Shown piece after piece: positions 8,149-16,092 of a stretch of DNA of 64,000 nt (position 1 is the first letter of the stretch; each line of letters starts with the position of its first letter). Source of the stretch: Streptomyces sp. NBC_01549 (lineage in GTDB: Bacteria > Actinomycetota > Actinomycetes > Streptomycetales > Streptomycetaceae). The notes below the pieces were generated by a model that saw nothing but the letters and a program-made list of their open reading frames with translations, was not told the DNA's origin and did no database searches. The translations under genes were made by a program, and so were the position numbers. The stretch spans positions 434,001-498,000 of the forward strand of contig NZ_JAPEPW010000002.1 of assembly GCF_026339955.1 (NCBI RefSeq), in the 5' to 3' direction.

Positions 8149-9433
8149 ATGCGCAGGACGGCGGACAACGCTCGGGCCGAACCCACCACAGCCCACGCCG
8201 AGGATCCTCGGCCCCGCCGTGGGCGGGCCGTCGCCCATGCCCTCGCGCGCGCCGCCGAGCGATGGGTCACCGTCTCGCGGCACAAGCTGAGCGCCGGCGA
8301 AGTGGGCTCACTGCCCGTCCTCCTCGTCCTCGCCGCGGTCTGGATCACCTTCCAGTCCCTGAACCAGAGCTTCCTCTCGCCCCGGAACCTGTCCAATCTC
8401 AGCGTGGAAGTCGCGGGCACGGGTCTCATCGCGGTCGGCATCGTCTTCGTTCTGCTGATCGGTGAACTCGACCTGTCGGTCGGCTCGATCAGCGGTCTCG
8501 CGGCGGCCGTCTTCGCCGTTCTGAACGTGGACAACGGCGTGCCCGAATGGCTTGCCGCCATCATCGGGGTGCTCGCGGGTACGGCGGCGGGAACCATCCA
8601 GGGCTTCTCCTTCGCCAGGACCCGGGTGCCGGCGTTCGTCGTCACGCTCGCAGGACTGCTCACCTGGAACGGCTTCATGCTGTCCATCCTCGGGACCAGC
8701 GGCACCGTCAACCTCGACGAGAACGGGCTCGTCGCCAAACTGACCAGCTACTAATTCACCAACGACGGTGCCGCCTACGGCCTGGCGGCGATCGCCGCGA
8801 CCATCGTCTTCCTCGTCCACTACCAGGACAGGCGGCGCCGCAAGACCGTCGGCATGCCGCACCGCTCACTCGGGGGGATCGCCGCGCGCACCGGAGCTCT
8901 CGCGGTGATCGCGTTCACCGGCGCGTATCTGCTCAACCGCTTCCAGGGCCTGCCGCTCGCCCTCCTGATCTTCCTCGCCGTGGTGGCCGGCCTCGACATC
9001 GTGCTCCGCCACCACGCACTACGGGCGGCAGGTCTACGCAGTCGGCGGCAGTGTCGAGGCAGCCCGTCGCGCCAGCCTCAGCGTGACGCGGGTACAGACC
9101 TCGGTGCTCGCGATCTCGGGCACCATGGCAGCGATCGGCGGTCTGTTCCTCGCGTCGCGCATCACCTCGGTGAGCCAGAGTTCGGGCTCGGGCGTCCTGT
9201 TGCTCAATGCCATCGCGGCAGCCGTCATCGGAGGTGCCAGCCTGTTCGGAGGGCGCGGCACCACCTGGTCCGCGGCGCTCGGCATGCTGATCATCCAGTC
9301 GATCGCCTCAGGTATGGCGCTCACGGACACCCCCGCCGCCGTCCAGTTCGTCATCACGGGCGGGGTGCTCTTCGCCGCGGTGCTCATCGACTCACTGTCG
9401 CGCCGCTCGCAGAAGGCACACGGACGGGCTTGA
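8149..9433 (+). pseudogene. xylH: xylH remnant, xylose-type ABC-transporter permease with nonsense and frameshift mutations
   Basis: This reads as a ~420-residue BPD_transp_2 permease. The N-terminal half (SLPVLLVLAAVWITFQSLNQ, then GIVFVLLIGELDLSVGSISG) is open until TAA at 8752-8754. The same frame then resumes (AYGLAAIAATIVFLVHYQD) until about 9013. There a one-base shift moves the coding frame to YGRQVYAVGGSVEAARRAS and on to the end (LFGGRGTTWSAALGMLIIQS) at 9433. The conserved ELDLSVG motif shows the family. Two independent lesions plus the broken xylF and xylG argue for true decay rather than one sequencing error. Confidence 0.85.
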
Positions 9434-9491
9434 CGGGTGAGACGGGCTTGACGGGTGACCGGACAACACGGCTCACCCGTCCCGCCCTCGG

Positions 9492-9584
9492 TCAGGAAAG
9501 ACTCCACTGCTGGTTCGTTCCGCCGTTGCAGGTCCACTGATCCAACTGTGCTCCCGTGGCGGCCGACCTGCCCTGAAGCGTGGC
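9492..9584 (-). pseudogene. ricin-type lectin (CBM13) C-terminal fragment
   Basis: About 30 codons read ATLQGRSAATGAQLDQW, then TCNGGTNQQWSLS and a stop at 9492-9494. The QxW repeat form and the end NQQW are diagnostic of the last ricin-B repeat found at the C-terminus of many Streptomyces glycosidases. No upstream part is present in frame, so this is only the tail of a lost enzyme. Confidence 0.7.
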
Positions 9585-9708
9585 ATGTTTGGCGCCGAGC
9601 TACGAGGCTGCTGTGAATTCGTGAGGCGTTTGAACGCTGCCGGGCTCGTCTGCGTATGGCATGGGGGATTTCCATGCCGGGCCTGCAACGGGACGTAGGA
9701 GTACACAC

Positions 9709-11754
9709 GTGAGACGCAACACGCGCAGACGCCCCATGGGGGCACAGCGTGCGACTTTTGCCGCAGCCGCGCTGATATTGGGCGGAGGAGGGCTCGTAGC
9801 GGTCAATGTCTACGCTTCAGCCACCGAAAGCGGCTCGGACGGTGCGCCCGGTCAGCAGGCGAACCAGACCTGGTCGTCGGGAGCCGCCACGATCGACTGT
9901 CCGGACGTGGGCAGCCAACTCGCGGAGGTGCCGCAGCAAGCGAGGGAGGCCGTCGACAAGGAACTCGCCCTCCTCGACCAGCAGGTCTCCGAAGCGTATG
10001 CACGACTGACCTCGGAGCAGCAGGCGCAGGCACAGGACGCGAACTTCATCCAGAACGCGATCCTCGCGCCACTGAAGGAGAAGCGGGGTGCGGCCATCGA
10101 CCGCATCAAGACCGACTTCAAGGACGCGGGCGCCGAAGCCCCGAACTCGCTCGACGCGCTCGCCACTTGCAAGGCGGTCCCCGCGGACCAGACCCAGAAC
10201 AACGCCGGTGGCCAGAACGACAATGGCCAGCAGCAGAACAACAACGGCAATCAGAACGGCGGTCAGCAGGGCGGCGGCGCGAGCGGCGTCAGCGGCCCCG
10301 TCGCCGCGGACTTCGTGGACATCACGACGGTCCAGCCGAACGTGCCGCAGAAGCCGGGCAACGGCGGCAACGCCTCGACCGGCACGTTCACCAGCTCGTG
10401 CGGTGTGAACGCCAACAAAAAGTTCAACACCGACAACGTGATCGTCGCCCCCGGTGTCACCAACGGCGCCCACCACCTGCACGACTACGTCGGCAACCAG
10501 TCGAACGACGCGTTCGCCACGAACGACGATCTCGCCAAGGCCGCGACCACCTGCCAGAACCAGGGCGACAAGTCCACGTACTACTGGCCGGTGCTCCGAG
10601 TCCAGGACGGTACGCAGGAGTTCGACGCCGACAAGAACGGTGGCGGCCTGGAGGGCAACGTCGGGAAGGTCCTGCAGGCCAAGCAGGCGCAGATCGAGTT
10701 CATCGGCAACCCGCAGAGCAAGGTCGTCGAGATGCCGACGTTCCTGCGCATCATCACCGGCGACGCCAAGGCGTTCACCAACGGTCCGGCGAACGCCAAC
10801 GCCCACTGGAGCTGCACCGGCTTCGAGGACAAGGTGCAGTTGACGGACAAGTACCCGATCTGCCCCCAGGGCAGCAGCGTGGTGCGGTCGTTCGCCTTCC
10901 AGAGCTGCTGGGACGGCCAGAACATCGACAGCGCCAACCACCGTACGCACGTGGCCTTCGCCGGCGCCGACGGCAACTGCTCGGGCGGCTTCAAGGCGAT
11001 CCCGCAGCTGACGATGCGGCTGATCTACGACGTTCCGGCGCCGACCCTCGAGAACGGCCAGGTGAAGAACCCGTACGCAGTGGACGGGTTCCCGGAGCAG
11101 GTGCACAAGGCGATCACCGACCACGACGACTTCATCAACGTCTTCGACGCCTCCCTCATGCGGGAGATGGTGGACTGCATCAACGCCGGCCGCCAGTGCG
11201 GCGACGGTGCCGGTGGAGGAGCCGGCAATGGCAATGGCAATGCTGGGGACGGTAACGGCGGCGGCGCCGGTACGGGTGAGCCGTCTCAGGAGGAACCGAC
11301 ACCGAGCCCTGACGCCTCGTCCGGCGGCGACGACGCGACAGCCTCCGCCACCCCCACGGACACGCAGACCACGCAGCCCCCGGCCAGTACGCCGCGCACC
11401 ACCGAACCGGCGAACGGCGGCCAGGCCACCGGCAACAGTGGCGTCGTACCCAAGGCGGACACGAAGCCCTCGGCCGCGGGGAGCGACGCGGCCGCCGCAC
11501 CGCGGGGCGGCTCGAACGACGACCACGGCACCGATGCGACCCACCCCGAGCAGACGCCGGCCACGGGCGAGGACGCTCCGTCCACGCAGGCGACAGCGCA
11601 GGACACGTCGCAGTCTCAGTCTCAGACCGAACCGCAAGCGGTCACGGGCGATCTGGCCAACACCGGCACGACCCTCTGGCCCGCCGCGGGCGGAGGCGTT
11701 CTCGTAATCGCGGGCCTGGTGCTCCTGGTCCGCATCCGGCGCACCTCCGTGTGA
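9709..11754 (+). CDS. LAxTG-anchored secreted protein with DUF1996 domain
   Basis: I chose GTG at 9709 because GTAGGAG lies 8 bases upstream; the in-frame ATG at 9661 lacks such a site. That gives 681 residues. An Arg-rich N-terminus and a hydrophobic segment (residues ~12-32) form the export signal. A charged helical part follows (EVPQQAREAVDKELALLDQQ, ~50-150), then an Asn/Gln/Gly-rich linker. The DUF1996 domain lies at ~195-470 with NGAHHLHDYVGN and SANHRTHVAF, whose His residues are the family's conserved ones. Then come a long Thr/Pro/Gly-rich stretch, the sorting motif LANTG, a hydrophobic helix and RIRRTSV. LAxTG suits class E sortase. It should be covalently fixed to the cell wall. 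DUF1996 function is unknown. Confidence 0.88.
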   Translation: MRRNTRRRPMGAQRATFAAAALILGGGGLVAVNVYASATESGSDGAPGQQANQTWSSGAATIDCPDVGSQLAEVPQQAREAVDKELALLDQQVSEAYARLTSEQQAQAQDANFIQNAILAPLKEKRGAAIDRIKTDFKDAGAEAPNSLDALATCKAVPADQTQNNAGGQNDNGQQQNNNGNQNGGQQGGGASGVSGPVAADFVDITTVQPNVPQKPGNGGNASTGTFTSSCGVNANKKFNTDNVIVAPGVTNGAHHLHDYVGNQSNDAFATNDDLAKAATTCQNQGDKSTYYWPVLRVQDGTQEFDADKNGGGLEGNVGKVLQAKQAQIEFIGNPQSKVVEMPTFLRIITGDAKAFTNGPANANAHWSCTGFEDKVQLTDKYPICPQGSSVVRSFAFQSCWDGQNIDSANHRTHVAFAGADGNCSGGFKAIPQLTMRLIYDVPAPTLENGQVKNPYAVDGFPEQVHKAITDHDDFINVFDASLMREMVDCINAGRQCGDGAGGGAGNGNGNAGDGNGGGAGTGEPSQEEPTPSPDASSGGDDATASATPTDTQTTQPPASTPRTTEPANGGQATGNSGVVPKADTKPSAAGSDAAAAPRGGSNDDHGTDATHPEQTPATGEDAPSTQATAQDTSQSQSQTEPQAVTGDLANTGTTLWPAAGGGVLVIAGLVLLVRIRRTSV

Positions 11755-11776
11755 CGCACCCCCGGCCGAAAGAACC

Positions 11777-11815
11777 GCGCCGCCCGTACCCGCACGTCGC
11801 GGGTACGGGCGGCGC
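11777..11815 (+). terminator. strong hairpin terminator after the DUF1996 gene
   Basis: GCGCCGCCCGTACCCGC pairs perfectly with GCGGGTACGGGCGGCGC over 17 bp with a 5-base loop. There is no T-run, which is common for actinomycete terminators. Confidence 0.8.
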
Positions 11816-11906
11816 CGTCGTCGGCGTTCCCGACTCGACGACACGGTCTTCACCCGGCGGCAGCCCCGCATGACCGCACTGGGCACGGGCATCGTGGACG
11901 CCCGGA

Positions 11907-11945
11907 ATCACGTGGACCTCGGCGGGATCACGTGGACCTCGGCGG
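11907..11945. repeat. 20-bp tandem direct duplication at the glpK 3' end
   Basis: ATCACGTGGACCTCGGCGG occurs at 11907-11925 and again at 11927-11945. The second copy contains the glpK stop codon region, so the duplication probably extended the non-coding tail only. Confidence 0.85.
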
Positions 11946-13442
11946 TTTGATCCACCCCAGCGACCGCTCGACGGCTCGCTGCCAGTTGTCGTATTCCAGC
12001 TCTCGCCGCTCGGGGGCCATGTCCGGAAGCCATTGGGCGGCCCGGTGCCAGTTACGGCGCAGGACTTCCAGGTCCGGCCAGTAGCCGGCGGCGAGGCCCG
12101 CGGCGTAGGCGGCGCCGAGGGAAACCGTCTCGGCGACCATGGGCCGCACCACGGGCACATCGAGCACGTCGGCCACGAACTGCATGAGCAGGTTGTCCGC
12201 GGTCATGCCACCGTCCACCTTGAGCTCCTTCAGCGCGACCGAGAAGTCGGCGTTCATGGCGTCGACGACCTCGCGCGTCTGCCAGCCGGTGGCCTCCAGG
12301 ACGGCTCGGGCCAGGTGTCCCTTGGTGATGTACGAGGTGAGGCCGACGATGACACCGCGTGCGTCGCTGCGCCAGTGGGGCGCGAACAGACCCGAGAACG
12401 CGGGAACGATGTAGCAACCGCCGTTGTCCTCGACCGTCCGCGCGAGCGTCTCGATCTCCGGCGCGCTGTTGATCAGTCCCAGCCGGTCGCGGAACCACTG
12501 GACCAGCGAGCCGGTGACGGCTATCGACCCTTCCAGGGCGTACGCCGGGGGCTGGTCCCCGATCTTGTAGGCGACGGTGGTGAGGAGTCCGTGCCGGGAG
12601 CGTACGACATCGGTACCGGTGTTGAGCAGCAGGAAGCTGCCCGTTCCGTACGTGCACTTCGCCTCACCCGGTGAGAAGCAGGTCTGGCCGAACAGAGCGG
12701 CCTGCTGATCACCGAGGGCGGCCGTGATGCGAACACCCGGGAGGAGCGAGCGCGCATCGCCGTAGCCCTCGGCCGAGGACCGGATCTCGGGCAGCATGGG
12801 GCGGGGAACCCCGAAGAAGTCCAGAAGTTCCTGGTCCCAGGTGAGCCCGCGGATGTTCATCAGCATGGTGCGGCTGGCATTGGTGGCGTCGGTGATGTGC
12901 AGACCACCCTCCGTGCCGCCGGTGAGGTTCCAGATCAGCCAGCTCTCCATCGTGCCGAACAGCACCTCGCCGTCCTTGGCGCGCTGGTCCAGTCCGTTCA
13001 CATGGTCGAACAGCCAGCGGATCCGCGGCGCCGAGAAGTAGGTCGAGGGGGGCAGGCCGCAACGCTCGAGAAAGAACTCGTCTCCGGGCTGCTTTCTCAG
13101 GTCCTCGACGAGCGGTGCGGTACGGATGTCCTGCCAGACGATCGCCCTGCCCAGCGGAGCGCCCGTACGCCGGTCCCAGAGCACCGTCGTCTCCCGCTGA
13201 TTGGCGATACCGATGGCGGCGACCTCCGCCGCGCCGACGCCGACGTCGGAGAGCGCCTCGGGCACGATGCGCCGCAGATTGCGCCAGATCTCGACGGCGT
13301 CGTGCTCGACCCAGCCGGGCCTGGGAAAGTGCTGCCGATGCTCCCGCTGGGCGACCGACACCAGTCGCCCATGGTGGTCGAACAGAATGCATCGGGTGGA
13401 ATTGGTGCCCTGATCGATGGACATCACATACCGTTCAACCAT
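11928..13442 (-). CDS. glpK: glycerol kinase
   Basis: The 504-residue protein has the standard length of GlpK. The N-terminal phosphate loop is SIDQGTNSTRCILFDHHG. The substrate-site segments QREHRQHFPRPGWVEHD and NQRETTVLWDRRTG match glycerol kinases. WQDIRT, the second FGGY signature region (MTADNLLMQFVADVLDVPVVRP) and ALGDQQAALFGQ are all present. It makes sn-glycerol-3-phosphate from glycerol and ATP in the cytosol. It follows the IclR-type regulator by 37 bases on the same strand. The usual Streptomyces partners glpF (facilitator) and glpD (dehydrogenase) are absent here, so it may be a second, satellite locus. Confidence 0.96.
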   Translation of the reverse strand: MVERYVMSIDQGTNSTRCILFDHHGRLVSVAQREHRQHFPRPGWVEHDAVEIWRNLRRIVPEALSDVGVGAAEVAAIGIANQRETTVLWDRRTGAPLGRAIVWQDIRTAPLVEDLRKQPGDEFFLERCGLPPSTYFSAPRIRWLFDHVNGLDQRAKDGEVLFGTMESWLIWNLTGGTEGGLHITDATNASRTMLMNIRGLTWDQELLDFFGVPRPMLPEIRSSAEGYGDARSLLPGVRITAALGDQQAALFGQTCFSPGEAKCTYGTGSFLLLNTGTDVVRSRHGLLTTVAYKIGDQPPAYALEGSIAVTGSLVQWFRDRLGLINSAPEIETLARTVEDNGGCYIVPAFSGLFAPHWRSDARGVIVGLTSYITKGHLARAVLEATGWQTREVVDAMNADFSVALKELKVDGGMTADNLLMQFVADVLDVPVVRPMVAETVSLGAAYAAGLAAGYWPDLEVLRRNWHRAAQWLPDMAPERRELEYDNWQRAVERSLGWIKPPRST

Positions 13443-13479
13443 GATCGGGTCTGCCTTCCGAGGTCGAGGAGGCGGAGTT

Positions 13480-14247
13480 CTACGAGCGTGCTGCTCCCAG
13501 ATCTCTGGAGATCGCCCGTGCGGCCTCGCGGAGCAGGGTGATCAGGTTCGGCCGAGGACGGCCGTGACTGTCGCAGATTCTCTCGATCGGGCCGGAGAGG
13601 CCGATGGCACCCACCACGAGGCCGCCGTGCCCCCGGATCGGCGAGGCGATGGCGGCTTCGCCCATGCTCATTTCCTGGACCTCCGCGGCCCAGCCCAGTT
13701 CCCGGATCCCGGCGAGTGACCGGGTGAGTTTCTCGGGGACGACCACAGTGTGCCGGGTGTACGCCTCCAGCCCGGCTTCCGAAGCCGACTCGAGGGACGC
13801 GGTGCCGAACGCCAGCAGAACCTTGCCCAGCGAGGAGGCGTGCAGAGGCAGCAGTGAGCCCACGTCCAGCGTCTGGAGCGTGTCGTCCGGCCGAAACACA
13901 TGGTGGATCACCAGGACCTGACCCTCGAAGGGGGTGCCGAGGCGGACCGCCTCACCGCTGCGGGCGGCCAGGGCATCGGCCCAGTTGATGGAGCGCGACC
14001 GCAGCTCGTTCACGTCGAGATAGCTGGTGCCCAGGTGCAGCAGCGCGGCACCGAGCTGGTACTTTCCGGTCCCCGCGTCCTGCTCCACGAAATCCACGTG
14101 CTGCAGGGTGCGCAGAATGCCGTGGGCCGTGCCCTTCGCCAGCCCGAGCGAGGCCGCCACCTCGCCGAGCCCGAGTCGACGGGGCCCACCGGCGAGCAGG
14201 CGCAAGATCGCCGCCGCCCGTTCGATCGACTGGACTGGGCCGGCCAT
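13480..14247 (-). CDS. gylR: IclR-family regulator, GylR-like glycerol repressor
   Basis: The 255-residue protein has the start MAGPVQSIERAAAILRLLAG, almost the same form as Streptomyces GylR. The winged HTH covers residues ~22-65 (LGLGEVAASLGLAKGTAHGI). The IclR effector domain follows from ~85 to 245 (LGKVLLAFG, ASPIRGHGGLVVGAIGLSGP). GylR represses the glycerol operon and its ligand is linked to glycerol-3-phosphate. Its position just before glpK fits that role. I am sure of the family and fairly sure of the glycerol link; orthology with the classical gylR is not proven because glpF and glpD are missing. Confidence 0.88.
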   Translation of the reverse strand: MAGPVQSIERAAAILRLLAGGPRRLGLGEVAASLGLAKGTAHGILRTLQHVDFVEQDAGTGKYQLGAALLHLGTSYLDVNELRSRSINWADALAARSGEAVRLGTPFEGQVLVIHHVFRPDDTLQTLDVGSLLPLHASSLGKVLLAFGTASLESASEAGLEAYTRHTVVVPEKLTRSLAGIRELGWAAEVQEMSMGEAAIASPIRGHGGLVVGAIGLSGPIERICDSHGRPRPNLITLLREAARAISRDLGAARS

Positions 14248-14448
14248 GAGGCGAGCCTAGTACCGCCACGGGGGGTTCGCTTCACATGCAGGCCGCCGCC
14301 GGTTCACGACCCGGCGGGGGTGAGCGTTCGGTAATGGCGACCGCCATTCATTGACCGGCCACCACTTCGCTTCCTAACGTGCACTGAGGCCCGGCACCGC
14401 GCGCTGAGGCCCGGCAACCGGCCGGCAGCGCTCACCGGAGGAGAACAG

Positions 14449-14874
14449 ATGGCGGCACAGCTCAATACGATGCTTCGGGAGGCGGTCGAACACGTCGGTC
14501 CGTTGCCGCACGTCGCCGAGGCCGTATCGGCCGTACGCCGACGTGTGAAGGTGGTCCTCGCCGACTGGAAGCTGTCCCCCGAGATCGCCGAGGACTCCCT
14601 CCTGGTGGTCTCGGAGCTGCTCACCAACGCGATCGTCCACGCCCTGCCCCCGGCGGAGCTGCGGCTGTCATGGGTACGGAACGACGGGCTCAGCACGCTG
14701 CGCGTCGAAGTCACCGACGCCGGATCCGCGCTTCCGGCCGGACAGTCGCCCCCAGGAATCGATCCGGACGAGCACGGCCGGGGCCAGGAGATCGTCCACG
14801 CACTGGCGACTCGGCACGGCATACGTGTCCATTCCGGCGGAATCACCCGGTGGGCCGAACTCGTCGCGGCGTGA
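14449..14874 (+). CDS. ATP-binding protein, anti-sigma-factor-type (HATPase_c_2)
   Basis: The 141-residue protein is a stand-alone GHKL ATPase domain. The N box is SELLTNAIVHA, the G1 box VTDAGSALP and the G2 box HGRGQEIVHALA. It has no transmembrane or sensor part. Streptomyces have many such RsbW/SpoIIAB-like proteins, which act as anti-sigma kinases or as regulators with unknown partners. A good GGAGGAG site lies before the ATG. No sigma factor or anti-sigma antagonist is adjacent, so the target is unknown. Two near-copies of CTGAGGCCCGGCA lie upstream (around 14384-14417). Confidence 0.85.
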   Translation: MAAQLNTMLREAVEHVGPLPHVAEAVSAVRRRVKVVLADWKLSPEIAEDSLLVVSELLTNAIVHALPPAELRLSWVRNDGLSTLRVEVTDAGSALPAGQSPPGIDPDEHGRGQEIVHALATRHGIRVHSGGITRWAELVAA

Positions 14875-15021
14875 GATCCGCCGGCGGATGCCGCGACAGG
14901 TAGTCCCTGCGCGACTCGTCGTCCAGCCCCCTGAGCACACACTTGCCCGGCGCCGTCGCATGCCCCGCGTCCTCGAACCCACCCATGGATCCACCCGCGG
15001 CGCCCGCACGCAGCCGGCCGG

Positions 15022-16092
15022 TCATCCGTGCCGGCGCAGGTCGTGGAAGAAGTCCTCGACGACGTGGAGCTCCCCGGAGCGGGCCGTCTCGTCGTAGACG
15101 TATTTGCCGACGGCGAGGTCGAGTACTCCTAGGCCGAAGGGCGAGAACACCAGGGGCCGGTCGGTGGGGGGTGTCACGCGTCCGGTCATGACGTCGGCGA
15201 GTGTGCCGTGCAGGAAGTCGCGGTTGCCAGTGAGCTGCTCGGCCAGGTGCGGGGAGGTGTCGGCCTTGAGGCAGTGGTCGACGTCGTCGACGATGTTGGC
15301 CGAGGCGAGGATGATCTCGGGTGCGAGGTCACGCAGGGACACGTGCAGGACCAGCGGGTTGTGGCCGAACCAGGCCGGGTCGCTGATGTGTGGCTCGTCG
15401 GCGATGGTCGCGAAGACGACGAGGTCGCTGGAGCGGATGACTGCCTCGGAACTCTCGTGCACGGTGATCTGTCCGGCGGCGCCGGTCTGTCGGACGTGGC
15501 CACGGAATCCGGCGGCGCTGTCGTCGGACAGATCATGGACGCCGATCTCGTCGAACGACCAGCCCACGGCGGTCAGGAAGGTGTGGATGTAGCGGGCGAT
15601 CAGGCCCGTCCCGATGAATCCGATGCGGGTGGGGCGGCGCCGGTTGCGGGTGAGGTGGTCGGCGGCCAGCGCCGCGGATGCGGCCGTTCTGGTGGCGCTG
15701 ATGATGGAGCTTTCCAGACAGGCGAAGGGGTAGCCCGTGTCGTGGTCGTTGAGGATGAGGACCGCGGAGGCCCTGGGGATACCGGCCTGGACGTTGTCGG
15801 GAAAGCTGGAGATCCATTTGAGGCCGTCCACCCGCGCGGGCCCGCCGATCGAGGCGGGCAGCGCGATGATCCGGGCGGAGGGCCGGTCGGGGAAGCGCAG
15901 GAAGTAGGACGGCGGGTTGACCGACTCGCCGGCGGCGTGCAGGTGATAGGTGGCCTCGACGAGGTCCACGACCTGCTTCTCCCGGTCCTGCAGGGCCTGC
16001 TGGACCTGGGCGCCGGAGATCACCGCGAACGGTGGCACGATGTGCGGCTGGGACATGACGGACTCCATGGCGTGGGAACGGTCGGTGGTCAT
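15022..16092 (-). CDS. sbnB: SbnB-type N-(2-amino-2-carboxyethyl)-L-glutamate dehydrogenase (ornithine cyclodeaminase fold)
   Basis: The 356-residue protein belongs to the ornithine cyclodeaminase/mu-crystallin family. It has the N-terminal substrate part (FAVISGAQVQQAL, SARIIALPASIGG, GLKWISSFPDN) and the Rossmann NAD loop IGFIGTGLIARYI near residue 190. In the Sbn pathway this enzyme oxidises the SbnA product to L-2,3-diaminopropionate and 2-oxoglutarate. An SbnA partner exists at 22892-23869, which strongly supports this over a true cyclodeaminase. The start ATG overlaps the stop of the oxygenase gene (ATGA), so it is translationally coupled as the last gene of the operon; an internal ATG at 16056 is an alternative start. 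A short unassigned gap follows it. Confidence 0.88.
   Translation of the reverse strand: MTTDRSHAMESVMSQPHIVPPFAVISGAQVQQALQDREKQVVDLVEATYHLHAAGESVNPPSYFLRFPDRPSARIIALPASIGGPARVDGLKWISSFPDNVQAGIPRASAVLILNDHDTGYPFACLESSIISATRTAASAALAADHLTRNRRRPTRIGFIGTGLIARYIHTFLTAVGWSFDEIGVHDLSDDSAAGFRGHVRQTGAAGQITVHESSEAVIRSSDLVVFATIADEPHISDPAWFGHNPLVLHVSLRDLAPEIILASANIVDDVDHCLKADTSPHLAEQLTGNRDFLHGTLADVMTGRVTPPTDRPLVFSPFGLGVLDLAVGKYVYDETARSGELHVVEDFFHDLRRHG

Noticed and set aside
6642..8738. 698-residue minus-strand open frame
   Set aside because: Only its last ~170 codons are xylF; the rest is shadow of xylH, xylG and the other xylF frame.
9817..11892. 691-residue minus-strand open frame opposite the DUF1996 gene
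   Set aside because: Composition is that of an antisense shadow; the plus frame has signal peptide, domain and sorting signal.
14384..14417. Short GC-rich near-repeats before the ATPase gene considered as CRISPR or operator
   Set aside because: Only two imperfect copies with no spacers; noted only as a possible regulatory repeat.
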